A stretch of DNA of 64,000 nt from Streptococcus oralis (GCF_016127915.1 NZ_CP066059.1:496001-560000); one strand, 5' to 3'; counted from the stretch's first letter, positions 27,337 through 36,852 are shown. Notes: generated by a model from the letters alone, not told the origin. Translations and numbers: made by a program.

Positions 27337-28182
27337 ATGACTTGGAAGATTGTAGCTGACTCTGGTTGTGATTATCGTCAACTGGCAATTCCTGCTATTG
27401 ATACGGAATTTGTTAGTGTTCCTTTAACCATTCAAGTAGCTGATCAGGTCTTTATCGATGATGCCAATCTTAACATTGACCACATGATGGAAACCATGTA
27501 TGCGACTTCTGAGGCTTCAAAATCAGCTTGTCCTAGCCCTGATGATTACTTGCGTGCATTTGAAGGTGCTAAGCATATCTTTGTCGTTACTATCACTGGT
27601 ACTCTTTCAGGTAGCCATAATAGTGCACAGCTCGCTAAGAATATCTATCTGGAAGAACATCCTGACACTCAGATTCATGTGATCGATACATTGTCAGCAG
27701 GTGGTGAGGTTGACTTGATTGTCGAAAAAATCAATAGTTTGATTGATCAAGGACTTTCTTATGAGGAAATTGTTGAAGCTATTACAGCCTACCAAGAAAA
27801 AACGAAGTTGCTTTTTGTACTCGCTAAGGTTGATAACTTGGTAAAAAATGGTCGTTTAAGCAAGCTGATCGGTACAGTTGTCGGTCTTCTCAACATGCGT
27901 ATGGTTGGGGAAGCAAGTGAAACTGGAACCCTAGAACTACTCCAAAAAGCGCGTGGACCAAAAAAATCCCTTCAAGCAGCCTATGAAGAACTCATCAAGG
28001 CTGGCTACGCTGGTGGCCGTATCGTCATGGCTCATCGCAGCAATGAAAAATTCTGTCAGCAATTGTCAGAACGCTTGCTGGAAACCTTCCCACAAGCCAA
28101 TATCAAAATCATCCCGACGTCTGGTCTCTGCAGTTTCTATGCAGAAGATGGCGGTTTGTTGATGGGATATGAAATCAACTAA
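27337..28182 (+). CDS. DegV family fatty-acid-binding protein (FakB type)
   Basis: A 281-residue DegV-fold protein. The family binds one fatty acid for phosphorylation by FakA, which feeds exogenous fatty acids into phospholipids; streptococci carry several FakBs with different chain preferences. Seen here are IVADSGCDY near the N-terminus, TITGTLSGSHNSA (about 88-100), which contacts the carboxylate, and the C-terminal HRSNEKF. It has an extended -10 box and its own terminator. Which paralogue it is cannot be said from sequence alone. Confidence 0.88.
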   Translation: MTWKIVADSGCDYRQLAIPAIDTEFVSVPLTIQVADQVFIDDANLNIDHMMETMYATSEASKSACPSPDDYLRAFEGAKHIFVVTITGTLSGSHNSAQLAKNIYLEEHPDTQIHVIDTLSAGGEVDLIVEKINSLIDQGLSYEEIVEAITAYQEKTKLLFVLAKVDNLVKNGRLSKLIGTVVGLLNMRMVGEASETGTLELLQKARGPKKSLQAAYEELIKAGYAGGRIVMAHRSNEKFCQQLSERLLETFPQANIKIIPTSGLCSFYAEDGGLLMGYEIN

Positions 28183-29421
<1,239 letters not shown>

Positions 29422-29434
29422 GAAAGGAAGTCCT

Positions 29435-29956
29435 TTGGAACATATTATTTTACTAAGAGGTGTTACTCCTAATGGAAAGAATGCTATCCCGAAAATGTCT
29501 TATTTGGTAGATATTCTGACAGAAGCTGGTTTTCAACACGTTCGAACCTATATTCAAAGTGGGAATATCATTCTTGAAAGTGACTTAGATTTAGAAGAAA
29601 TACGAGAACGCGTTCATACTCTGATAAAGGAAAAAATTGGGGCCGACTTAAAAATGGTTATCAAGAATAAGAACGATTTTGAAAAGATTGTTCACGAGAA
29701 TCCATTTAGAGAAGACTATCTTTACGATCGTATACATGTGATTTTTTATCAGGGATTTATCCAAAGTCTGCCACTAGAAAAATTGAAAGCTGACTACGGT
29801 GAAGAAGAAATTTGTGTAGGTGATCACTGTCTCTACCTCTATCTCCCTAGAACTGCAAAACAAAAAAAGCTCAATACCAACTATCTTGAAAAATTGTTTG
29901 GCCTGGATCTGACCATGCGGAAGTTAAACGTAGTGGAAAAGTTACTAACAAAATAG
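29435..29956 (+). CDS. DUF1697 family protein
   Basis: A 173-residue protein of the DUF1697 family (COG3797); a conserved LLRGVTPNGKN near the N-terminus and FQHVRTYIQSGNIIL at about 34-48 are typical. Structures exist for the family but no function is established. It uses a TTG start behind AAAGGAAG. It sits between the FAD oxidoreductase and a Nudix gene with short gaps, in one likely transcript. Confidence 0.82.
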   Translation: MEHIILLRGVTPNGKNAIPKMSYLVDILTEAGFQHVRTYIQSGNIILESDLDLEEIRERVHTLIKEKIGADLKMVIKNKNDFEKIVHENPFREDYLYDRIHVIFYQGFIQSLPLEKLKADYGEEEICVGDHCLYLYLPRTAKQKKLNTNYLEKLFGLDLTMRKLNVVEKLLTK

Positions 29957-29965
29957 GAGAACAAG

Positions 29966-30421
29966 ATGAACAGAAAAGAAACAGTCGAATTTGTCAATAT
30001 GTGTATGATTAAAAACGGAGACCAAGTTCTGGTCCAAGATCGAGTTAATCCTGACTGGCCTGGCATTACTTTTCCTGGTGGTCATGTTGAACATGGCGAA
30101 TCCTTTGTCGATGCTGTCATTCGTGAAGTGAAAGAAGAAACTGGTCTAACCATTTCCAAACCCCAACTCTGTGGTATCAAAAACTGGTACGATGACAAGG
30201 ATTATCGTTATGTCGTCCTCTTTTACAAAACAGAACACTTTACTGGTGAACTCCAGTCTTCAGACGAAGGGAAGGTTTGGTGGGAAGAATTTGACAATCT
30301 ATCTCATCTAAAACTTGCAACCGATGATATGTCTGATATGCTTCGTGTGTTTCTAGAAGAAGATCTCAGTGAATTCTTTTACTACAAAGACGGTGACGAC
30401 TGGCTTTATGACTTGAAGTAA
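29966..30421 (+). CDS. Nudix hydrolase (8-oxo-dGTP diphosphatase-like)
   Basis: A 151-residue MutT-type hydrolase. The Nudix box lies at about residues 37-59 (GGHVEHGES, then REVKEETGL), with the metal-binding REx2EE. Similarity to streptococcal MutX-like enzymes suggests cleansing of oxidised nucleotides, sensible in an H2O2 producer, but the substrate is inferred. It has AGGAGA as its ribosome site and lies 9 bp after the DUF1697 gene. A palindromic terminator follows. Confidence 0.85.
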   Translation: MNRKETVEFVNMCMIKNGDQVLVQDRVNPDWPGITFPGGHVEHGESFVDAVIREVKEETGLTISKPQLCGIKNWYDDKDYRYVVLFYKTEHFTGELQSSDEGKVWWEEFDNLSHLKLATDDMSDMLRVFLEEDLSEFFYYKDGDDWLYDLK

Positions 30422-30422
30422 A

Positions 30423-30451
30423 AAATAGGCTAGGAAATTCCTAGCCTATTT
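30423..30451. terminator. Bidirectional terminator
   Basis: AAATAGGCTAGGAA / TTCCTAGCCTATTT, almost perfectly palindromic. It serves the convergent Nudix and MerR genes and overlaps the MerR stop. Confidence 0.85.
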
Positions 30452-31190
30452 ATTCTGCATTTGTCTGAACGTAAGTTGCAATGACATCTGATGTGTACTG
30501 GGCTGTTCCAGAACCAAACTTATCAATGTTTTCCTTAAACTCTGGGTTGTAGACGTAGCCTTTACCGATATGACCGAATACCTCAATAGAGCAGTCAAAT
30601 CCATAAGTACGAAGGGCTTGCAAGAGCTTAGCTGCTTGCTCTTGGTTTTCGGTTGCTTTTGCAGGTAAACCAGCTTGAAGATTTTGTGACAAGGCTCGAA
30701 AGACTTGATTGAAGGCAGCCGTAGCTTCGTCTTCGTGACCTTTTTGGCGCTCGAGCGCTTGGTCCATGACTTCTTGTCCATATTTCTCTACCGCCTCTTG
30801 GTGGTATTTTTGATGGTCTTGGTAGTTAAATCCAGCAAATTTCTCTTGAATGCTCATTTCTCTTTCTCCTTTTTGTTCTTGAATGGTTTTTTGTAAGGTT
30901 GAAATCAAGGTATCCAGATGTTGCCTTTCGCGAGTTAGATAGTCCAACTGCCTAGTCAAATGGGGCAATAAATCTGTCCTTTCTTCCTTTAACAGCTCTG
31001 CTATTTTCTCTAAAGAAAAGCCTAGGTATTTGTAGTAAAGAATGACCTGAAGGCGTTCCAAATCCTCTTGACTATAGGTTCGATAGCCGTTTTCCGACTT
31101 TAAGGGAACCAGAAGTCCTATCTTATCATAGTGGTACAGGGTCTTGACAGAGACACCTGAAAGCTGCGCAGCTTCTTTTATATGGTACAT
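30450..31190 (-). CDS. MerR family regulator with TipAS antibiotic-binding domain
   Basis: A 246-residue regulator. Residues 1-70 form the MerR winged helix (HIKEAAQLSGVSVKTLYHYD), then a long dimer coiled coil (about 75-115), then a TipAS domain (about 118-246), the fold that captures thiopeptides and other drugs in TipA and Mta. MerR proteins untwist promoters with long spacers; its own promoter has a 19-bp spacer. It lies divergent from an NSS transporter, which it might also control. The ligand is unknown. Confidence 0.9.
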   Translation of the reverse strand: MYHIKEAAQLSGVSVKTLYHYDKIGLLVPLKSENGYRTYSQEDLERLQVILYYKYLGFSLEKIAELLKEERTDLLPHLTRQLDYLTRERQHLDTLISTLQKTIQEQKGEREMSIQEKFAGFNYQDHQKYHQEAVEKYGQEVMDQALERQKGHEDEATAAFNQVFRALSQNLQAGLPAKATENQEQAAKLLQALRTYGFDCSIEVFGHIGKGYVYNPEFKENIDKFGSGTAQYTSDVIATYVQTNAE

Positions 31191-31211
31191 GATTTCCTCC
31201 TTACAAGAAAT

Positions 31212-31242
31212 AGTATAACCCCTCCCCTTAGGTCAGAGTCAA
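31212..31242 (-). promoter_or_regulatory. MerR-type promoter with 19-bp spacer
   Basis: TTGACT (31242-31237) and TATACT (31217-31212) on the minus strand are separated by 19 bp. The spacer contains an imperfect dyad (ACTCTGACC-TAA-GGGGAGGGGT). This is the classic layout of a promoter bound and remodelled by a MerR protein. Confidence 0.75.
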
Positions 31243-31303
31243 GCGTTTTTGCGAAAAATTTTTAACTTTTTGAGAAAGGTGTGAAAACTTGAAAATGGTT
31301 TTC

Positions 31304-31332
31304 TTGACAGACCTTTGAAAACATGATAGGAT
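31304..31332 (+). promoter_or_regulatory. Promoter of the NSS transporter gene
   Basis: TTGACA, a 17-bp spacer and TAGGAT. It gives a leader of about 105 bases ahead of the transporter. Confidence 0.75.
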
Positions 31333-31357
31333 AGTCAAGTCTATCAATCAAACAGAA

Positions 31358-31412
31358 GGCTCATGAAGAGCCATTGAGAGAAGGCTATTTGACAACTCAA
31401 GTAGCCTTTTCT
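31358..31412 (+). promoter_or_regulatory. Attenuator-like leader of the NSS transporter gene
   Basis: Two hairpins precede the gene: GGCTC-atgaa-GAGCC (31358-31372) and a terminator-like stem AAGGCTATTTG / CAAGTAGCCTT followed by TTTTCTT (31381-31412). A terminator between promoter and gene implies conditional read-through. I do not recognise a known riboswitch or T-box. Confidence 0.55.
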
Positions 31413-31443
31413 TATTTTAAAAAAGGAGATCGGAGTTTCAACT

Positions 31444-32784
31444 ATGTCAGAAAAATCACAATGGGGTTCAAAACTAGGCTTTATTCTAGCATCTGCTGGT
31501 TCAGCCATCGGACTTGGTGCCGTTTGGAAATTTCCCTATATGACTGCTGCAAATGGTGGTGGAGGCTTTTTACTGGTCTTTCTCATTTCCACTATTTTAA
31601 TCGGTTTCCCGCTCCTGCTGGCTGAGTTTGCCCTTGGCCGTAGTGCTGGCGTTTCCGCTATCAAAACCTTTGGAAAACTGGGCAAGAATAACAAGTACAA
31701 CTTTATCGGTTGGATTGGTGCCTTTGCCCTCTTTATCCTTCTCTCCTTTTACAGTGTCATTGGAGGATGGATTCTAGTCTATCTGGGTATTGAGTTTGGG
31801 AAATTGTTCCAACTTGGTGGAACGGGTGATTATGCTCAGTTATTTACTTCAATCATTTCAAATCCAGCCATTGCACTAGGAGCTCAAGCTGCCTTTATCT
31901 TATTGAATATCTTTATTGTATCACGTGGGGTTCAAAAAGGGATCGAAAGAGCTTCGAAAGTCATGATGCCCCTGCTCTTTATCATCTTTGTCGTGATCAT
32001 TGGGCGCTCTCTCAGCTTGCCAAATGCCATGGAAGGCGTTCTCTACTTCCTCAAACCAGACTTTTCAAAACTGACCAGTACTGGCCTCCTCTATGCTCTG
32101 GGACAATCTTTCTTTGCCCTCTCACTAGGGGTGACAGCCATGCTGACCTATGCATCCTACTTGGACAAGAAAACCAATCTGGTCCAGTCAGGTATTTCCA
32201 TCGTAGCCATGAACATCTCAGTATCCATCATGGCGGGACTAGCTATTTTCCCAGCCATGTCAGCCTTCAATATCCAGTCTGAAGGGGGACCAAGCCTGCT
32301 CTTTATCGTCTTGCCTCAACTCTTTGACAAGATGCCTTTTGGAACCATTTTCTACATCCTCTTCCTCTTGCTCTTCCTTTTTGCGACGGTTACTTCTTCT
32401 GTCGTGATGCTGGAGATCAATGTGAGCAATATCACCAATCAGGACAACCGCAAGCGGGCTAAGTGGAGTGCCATTTTAGGAATCTTGACCTTTGTCTTTG
32501 GCATTCCTTCAGCCCTATCTTACGGTGTTATGGCAGATGTTCACATCTTTGGAAAGACCTTCTTTGATGCTATGGACTTCTTGGTTTCCAATCTCCTCAT
32601 GCCATTTGGAGCTCTCTGCCTTTCTCTCTTTACTGGCTACATCTTCAAAAATGCCCTTGCCATGGAGGAACTCCATCTTGATGAAAGACCATGGAAACAG
32701 GGACTTTTCCAAGTCTGGCTCTTCCTTCTTCGTTTTATCATTCCTATCATCATCATTGTGGTTTTTATCGCCCAATTTATGTAA
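31444..32784 (+). CDS. Sodium-dependent transporter of the NSS (SNF) family
   Basis: A 446-residue secondary transporter with about 11 membrane helices. It has the bacterial NSS signature at residues 8-30 (GFILASAGSAIGLGAVWKFP), which forms the Na+ and substrate sites in LeuT, then GGGGFLLVFL. Family members import amino acids with Na+; the substrate here is unknown. The start has AAGGAGAT upstream. Expression seems to depend on a leader terminator. Confidence 0.9.
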   Translation: MSEKSQWGSKLGFILASAGSAIGLGAVWKFPYMTAANGGGGFLLVFLISTILIGFPLLLAEFALGRSAGVSAIKTFGKLGKNNKYNFIGWIGAFALFILLSFYSVIGGWILVYLGIEFGKLFQLGGTGDYAQLFTSIISNPAIALGAQAAFILLNIFIVSRGVQKGIERASKVMMPLLFIIFVVIIGRSLSLPNAMEGVLYFLKPDFSKLTSTGLLYALGQSFFALSLGVTAMLTYASYLDKKTNLVQSGISIVAMNISVSIMAGLAIFPAMSAFNIQSEGGPSLLFIVLPQLFDKMPFGTIFYILFLLLFLFATVTSSVVMLEINVSNITNQDNRKRAKWSAILGILTFVFGIPSALSYGVMADVHIFGKTFFDAMDFLVSNLLMPFGALCLSLFTGYIFKNALAMEELHLDERPWKQGLFQVWLFLLRFIIPIIIIVVFIAQFM

Positions 32785-32786
32785 TC

Positions 32787-32827
32787 AAAAAGGACTTGAG
32801 TAATGAACTCAGGCCCTTTCTTTTTTA
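32787..32827 (+). terminator. Terminator after the NSS transporter gene
   Basis: Imperfect stem AAAGG-ACTTGAGT / ACTCAGGC-CCTTT with a CTTTTTT tail. It overlaps the end of the convergent manA. Confidence 0.7.
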
Positions 32828-33769
32828 TGGATGACTGACAATCAATTCTAAAGCTTGTCCTTCCAGAGTCCAAGATTCAACATCACTTGGTAGGATAAAG
32901 TGGCTGCCTTTTTGGATTGGATAGTTTTTTTCGTCAACAGTAAGCTGACCTTGACCAGCCAAGACGCTATACAAGCTGTAGTCAGCTGTCTTTTCAAAAT
33001 CAACTTTTCCAGTAATTTCCCATTTGTAAACTGCGAAGAAATCATTAGAAACAAGGAGAGTGGAACGTAAATCATCAGCTTTGATAGTGACAGGTCGGCT
33101 ATTGGCAGGTTCTCCAATGTTTAAAACATCGATGGATTTTTCAAGGTGAAGTTCACGCAAGTTGCCCTTGTCATCCTTACGGTCAAAGTCATAGACACGA
33201 TAGGTGGTATCGCTAGACTGCTGGGTTTCAAGAATCAAGATACCTGCGCCGATAGCGTGCATAGTTCCGCTTGGTACATAGAAGAAATCACCAGCCTTGA
33301 CAGGAACTTTTGTTAATAGACCATCCCAGTTCTTGTCCTCGATTTGCTGGCGAAGTTCTTCTTTTGATTTGGCATTATGACCATAGATAATCTCTGATCC
33401 CTCATCCGCTGCAATGATGTACCAGCACTCTGTTTTTCCAAGTTCGCCTTCGTGTTCTAGTCCATAGGCATCGTCTGGGTGAACTTGGACGCTGAGCCAG
33501 TCATTGGCATCGAGAATCTTGGTCAAAAGTGGAAATACAGGCTCTGGACGGTTGCCAAACAACTCACGGTGTTCCGCATACAAAGTAGCAAGGTCTGTTC
33601 CCTCGTAGCGACCATTTGCAACCTTAGAAACTCCATTTGGGTGAGCTGAGATAGCCCAGTATTCTCCTATTTTTTCACTTGGGATGTCGTAGCCAAACTC
33701 ATCACGTAGCTTGGTTCCACCCCAGATTTTTTCTTGCATAACTGATTGTAAAAATAATGGTTCTGACAT
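32825..33769 (-). CDS. manA: Mannose-6-phosphate isomerase, class I
   Basis: A 314-residue zinc enzyme that interconverts mannose 6-phosphate and fructose 6-phosphate, bringing PTS-imported mannose into glycolysis. Zinc ligands fall in VQVHPDD (about 96-102), the following Glu-containing stretch KTECWYII, and the later GTMHAIG. The last third is the short C-terminal barrel of the Firmicute form. An extended TGCTATAAT box lies about 40 bp upstream. The 250-bp gap before the next gene holds this promoter and a terminator; I see nothing else in it. Confidence 0.95.
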   Translation of the reverse strand: MSEPLFLQSVMQEKIWGGTKLRDEFGYDIPSEKIGEYWAISAHPNGVSKVANGRYEGTDLATLYAEHRELFGNRPEPVFPLLTKILDANDWLSVQVHPDDAYGLEHEGELGKTECWYIIAADEGSEIIYGHNAKSKEELRQQIEDKNWDGLLTKVPVKAGDFFYVPSGTMHAIGAGILILETQQSSDTTYRVYDFDRKDDKGNLRELHLEKSIDVLNIGEPANSRPVTIKADDLRSTLLVSNDFFAVYKWEITGKVDFEKTADYSLYSVLAGQGQLTVDEKNYPIQKGSHFILPSDVESWTLEGQALELIVSHP

Positions 33770-33999
33770 CTTCTTCTCCTGTCTGATTTTTCTTCCCTCA
33801 TTATAGCAAAAAGCCTGGTCTAATTGAACTCTTTTTCACATCTTATAAAGTAGGGAGAAGATTTTGTAAAAATAGTAACGAAATAATCTTTTACTTGATG
33901 GAGGAACCTCTAAAGCAGCACTCAGAAAACTCGTTATCAACGGCTATTCTCCTCAGCTCTCATTAGACTTTCTTTACTTGAGAATCTATTTTTATGTAC

Positions 34000-34028
34000 A
34001 AAAAAAGACTGAAACCAGACTTCTTTTT
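34000..34028 (-). terminator. Terminator of the SemiSWEET gene
   Basis: AAAGTCTG / CAGTCTT-type stem followed by TTTTTTT on the minus strand. Confidence 0.65.
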
Positions 34029-34287
34029 AAATCAATGCCGTGATAGCCGTTACTAGACCAAAAACGATACCTGGTGCATTAGCAGCCGCAAGTGGAATAT
34101 CTCTTTCTTTCTTGAAAAGACCGTAGTATACCCAAAGACTACAGTTAATAGCTGCGACCAAGGGTTGGATGAAATTTCCTTTTTGACCAGCCAAGTTGTT
34201 CATGATTTGTGGGAAGTAAGAGACATACATCATAACGGACATAAAGGTCGCTACCCAAACCAAAATTTTCATTTGTTTTTCAGACAT
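34027..34287 (-). CDS. SemiSWEET sugar transporter
   Basis: An 86-residue membrane protein with three helices and the PQ-loop (VSYFPQIMNNL at about 23-33) that defines SemiSWEETs. Two copies form a passage for small sugars such as glucose or sucrose; the bacterial members move sugars by facilitated diffusion. I start at MSEKQMKIL because GAGG lies 8 bases upstream; six extra codons have no ribosome site. TTGATT and TAAAAT with a 17-bp spacer lie upstream. Monocistronic. Confidence 0.88.
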   Translation of the reverse strand: MSEKQMKILVWVATFMSVMMYVSYFPQIMNNLAGQKGNFIQPLVAAINCSLWVYYGLFKKERDIPLAAANAPGIVFGLVTAITALI

Positions 34288-34319
34288 TTCCAAATCCTCT
34301 TTCATTTTTTATGAATCAT

Positions 34320-34348
34320 ATTTTATAATCTTTTTTCAAAATAATCAA
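34320..34348 (-). promoter_or_regulatory. SemiSWEET promoter
   Basis: TTGATT and TAAAAT on the minus strand with a 17-bp spacer. Confidence 0.65.
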
Positions 34349-34380
34349 GACTTTGAAGCTTTTGTTATGAAGATGTAAAC

Positions 34381-34398
34381 TATCACAATCTTGTGATA
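34381..34398. promoter_or_regulatory. Perfect palindrome upstream of the SemiSWEET promoter
   Basis: TATCACAATCTTGTGATA: 8-bp arms with a 2-bp centre, about 33 bp upstream of the -35. It has no T-run, so it looks like an operator and not a terminator. The protein that binds is unknown. Confidence 0.5.
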
Positions 34399-34413
34399 AG
34401 AAAGAGAAAACAG

Positions 34414-34442
34414 AAAAAGACCGGATTGCTCCGATCTTTTCA
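34414..34442 (-). terminator. Terminator after the VOC gene, copy 1 of a repeat
   Basis: AAAGATCGGA / TCCGGTCTTT-type stem, then TTTTTC, on the minus strand. The same 29 bases recur upstream of the VOC gene. Confidence 0.8.
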
Positions 34443-34506
34443 ATAGTTCATATTCTCAATTTCTGTTTTAAAAATAGCTAAGGTTAACGTCAAATGACTA
34501 CGCGCC

Positions 34507-34854
34507 CTATTTCATACGATAAAAGTCAATCACTAGGCCAGCAGGGCCTTTAACTAGTAGCGATTCCGTTCCCCAATCAGTTACAGCCGGACCGTGTAAA
34601 ATCTCGACACCAATTTCTTTCAACCGTTGATAGTTCTGGTCTAGATCCTCAACCTCAATGTGAAGAATGATTCCTGACTGAAAATTGTTCAAAGGAATCA
34701 AATGATTTTGGGACAACATAAGACAATGACTGCCAATCGTAAACTGAGCAAAAGCATCATCAGCATAATCAGCCTTTTTATCCAAAATACGCTCCAAGTC
34801 AGCACAGACTTGGGGAACATCTGAAACGATGATATCTAATTGATTTAAATTCAT
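34507..34854 (-). CDS. VOC (glyoxalase/bleomycin resistance-like) family protein
   Basis: A 115-residue single VOC domain. The two beta-alpha-beta-beta-beta modules are visible (LDIIVSDVPQVCADLE at the start; HIEVEDLDQNYQRLKEIGVEI in the second half). These proteins bind metals, drugs or small metabolites, or act as isomerases or dioxygenases. The exact role is unknown. It stands alone, bracketed by two identical terminator sequences, downstream of spxB and a BOX element. Confidence 0.85.
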   Translation of the reverse strand: MNLNQLDIIVSDVPQVCADLERILDKKADYADDAFAQFTIGSHCLMLSQNHLIPLNNFQSGIILHIEVEDLDQNYQRLKEIGVEILHGPAVTDWGTESLLVKGPAGLVIDFYRMK

Positions 34855-34868
34855 TTACTATCCTCCAT

Positions 34869-34897
34869 AAAAAGACCGGATTGCTCCGATCTTTTCA
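34869..34897 (-). terminator. Terminator downstream of spxB, copy 2 of a repeat
   Basis: Identical over 29 bases to the terminator behind the VOC gene. It ends transcription coming through the BOX element from spxB. Confidence 0.8.
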
Positions 34898-34904
34898 AGT
34901 TCCG

Positions 34905-35006
34905 CTCTATGAAAATCAAAGAATAAACAAGGAATCGAACCGCAGGCAGTACTGGGGTACGGCAAGGTGAAGATGACACAGTTTACATTTGATTTTCGAC
35001 GAGAGG
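34905..35006. repeat. BOX-like intergenic repeat
   Basis: About 100 bp bounded by GAAAATCAAA and its complement TTTGATTTTC, with CTCT/AGAG outside. Internal parts (ACCGCAGGCAGTAC, ACGGCAAGGTGAAGATGAC) resemble boxA and boxC of pneumococcal BOX elements, without boxB. It abuts the spxB stop codon. The identification is by recall and the copy is diverged. Confidence 0.7.
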
Positions 35007-35008
35007 AA

Positions 35009-36793
35009 TTATTTAATTGCGCGTGATTGCAATCCTTCTTCTTCCAAGAAGAGGCGGAATGGTACGAGTTCTTCTGCTTCGTATTTTTCCTTGAAGGCTT
35101 TGATTGATTCTTCTGAGTGAAGTTTTGGATCGAGTTCAAGTACTTCTACTGGAAGTGGACGATGTTGAGAGATGCGAGCATCAATCACAACAGTTTTACC
35201 TTCTTTGTTGAGTTTCACAGCTTCTGCAACAACTGCATCGATGTCTTCGATACGGTCAACTGTAAATCCTACAGCACCTTGCGCTTCAGCGATTTTCGCA
35301 TAGTCAGCATTAGGGAAGTCACAACCAAACAAGTGTTTGTTTGTGTCTTCATATTTGTCCTTGATGAAGGCATATTTACCATTTGAGAAGACAACGTTGA
35401 TAACTGGAAGGTCGTATTGAACGTTTGTGATCACGTCTGGGTAGCACATGTTGAATGCACCGTCACCCATGATGTTCCATACTTGGCGATCTGGATTGTC
35501 TTTCTTAGCAGCGATACCACCAGGAAGGGCAATACCCATTGTCGCAAAGAGTGGAGATGTACGCCACATGTTCTTAGGTGTCATGTGAAGGTGACGAGTA
35601 GATGTTTGAGTAGTGTCACCTACGTCTATTGAGTAGATAGCGTCTTGATCAGCATGTTTGTTGATTGCATTGTAAACTTGGTACAATTGCAATTCACCCT
35701 CAGTTTTACCTTCGAGTTTGTTCATGTAATCACGCCAGTTTTGGTTGTTCTTAACGTTTGCACGCCACCATGGAGTAGATTCTACTGGGTTTACTTTGTC
35801 AAGGATAGCTTTCGCTGCTTGACCTGCGTCACCAAGGATTGAAGCGTCAAGGGCATGACGTTTACCAAGTTTGTAAGGGTCGATATCGACTTGGATGAAT
35901 TTTTCAGTGTTCTTGAAGGCTTCGTAAACTTCAGCAAATGGGAAGTTTGAACCAAGGAAAAGAACTGTGTCTGCTTCAAAGACCACTTCGTTGGCTGGTT
36001 TCCAACCAACACGGTAAGCAGAACCTGTCAAACCTTCGTAGTTCCATTCGAAAGCTTCAAAGTTTTTACCAGTTGTGATGATTGGTGCTTTGATTTTACG
36101 TGACAATTCAGTAATCACTTCACCTGCTTTAACACCACCGTAACCAGCGTAGATAACTGGGCGTTCAGCATTGTTCAAGATTTCAACAGCTTTGTCGATT
36201 TCAACTTCGTTCAAGGCAGGAGCGATGAAGGAACGTTCGTATGAACCTGAACCGTAGTATGAGTTTTCGTCGATTTCTTGGAAACCGAAGTTTACTGGAA
36301 TTTCAACAACAGCTGGACCTTTTTTAGAAACTGCAGCACGGCAAGCTTCGTCGATTACTTTTGGCAATTGCTCAGCGTAAGCGACACGTTTGTTGTAGAC
36401 AGCGATACCGTTGTACATTGGGTTTTGGTTCAATTCTTGGAAGGCATCCATGTTGAGTTCGTTAACTGGACGTGATCCAAGGATAGCAAGGAATGGAGTG
36501 TTATCCATAGCTGCATCGTAAACACCGTTAATCAAGTGAGTCGCACCTGGACCACCTGAACCACCTGAACCAACTGCAACCCCGATTGAGCCGCCGAATT
36601 TAGCTTGCATGACCGCTGCAAGAGCACCTGTTTCTTCGTGGCGAACTTGCAAGAAGCGGATATCTTTGTCTTCAGCCAAAGCATCCATGAGTGAGCTGAG
36701 TGTTCCTGATGGGATACCGTAGATAGTGTCTACGCCCCATGTTTTCAATACGTTGAGCATTGCTGCAGATGCAGTAATTTTCCCTTGAGTCAT
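35009..36793 (-). CDS. spxB: Pyruvate oxidase
   Basis: A 594-residue TPP- and FAD-dependent enzyme that turns pyruvate, phosphate and O2 into acetyl phosphate, CO2 and H2O2, the main peroxide source of mitis-group streptococci. The TPP-activating Glu is in RHEETGA (about 51-57). The central domain binds [13 protein letters not shown] opens the TPP/Mg2+ motif near 440. Residues 75-83 read GSGGSGGPG, coded by three tandem 9-bp units; the pneumococcal protein, as I recall it, has one GSG unit fewer and 591 residues. A cre-like site sits in the promoter. Confidence 0.96.
   Translation of the reverse strand: MTQGKITASAAMLNVLKTWGVDTIYGIPSGTLSSLMDALAEDKDIRFLQVRHEETGALAAVMQAKFGGSIGVAVGSGGSGGPGATHLINGVYDAAMDNTPFLAILGSRPVNELNMDAFQELNQNPMYNGIAVYNKRVAYAEQLPKVIDEACRAAVSKKGPAVVEIPVNFGFQEIDENSYYGSGSYERSFIAPALNEVEIDKAVEILNNAERPVIYAGYGGVKAGEVITELSRKIKAPIITTGKNFEAFEWNYEGLTGSAYRVGWKPANEVVFEADTVLFLGSNFPFAEVYEAFKNTEKFIQVDIDPYKLGKRHALDASILGDAGQAAKAILDKVNPVESTPWWRANVKNNQNWRDYMNKLEGKTEGELQLYQVYNAINKHADQDAIYSIDVGDTTQTSTRHLHMTPKNMWRTSPLFATMGIALPGGIAAKKDNPDRQVWNIMGDGAFNMCYPDVITNVQYDLPVINVVFSNGKYAFIKDKYEDTNKHLFGCDFPNADYAKIAEAQGAVGFTVDRIEDIDAVVAEAVKLNKEGKTVVIDARISQHRPLPVEVLELDPKLHSEESIKAFKEKYEAEELVPFRLFLEEEGLQSRAIK
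36545..36571 (-). repeat. Three tandem 9-bp units inside spxB
   Basis: In the coding sense two identical units GGTTCAGGT are followed by GGTCCAGGT. They encode GSG-GSG-GPG in the cofactor loop. A variable number could arise by slippage. Confidence 0.85.
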
Positions 36794-36852
36794 AATGATA
36801 ACTCTCCTTCAAATATTTTTAAAACTTGATAAATCCGTTTTCATATACTAAT

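Noticed and set aside
31374..31625. TTG-started frame overlapping the NSS transporter start
   Set aside because: It covers the leader terminator, has no good ribosome site, and the real frame has the NSS signature.
33830..33999. Possible decayed gene or repeat between manA and the SemiSWEET gene
   Set aside because: No frame, no repeat partner and no conserved motif seen by eye; treated as plain spacer.
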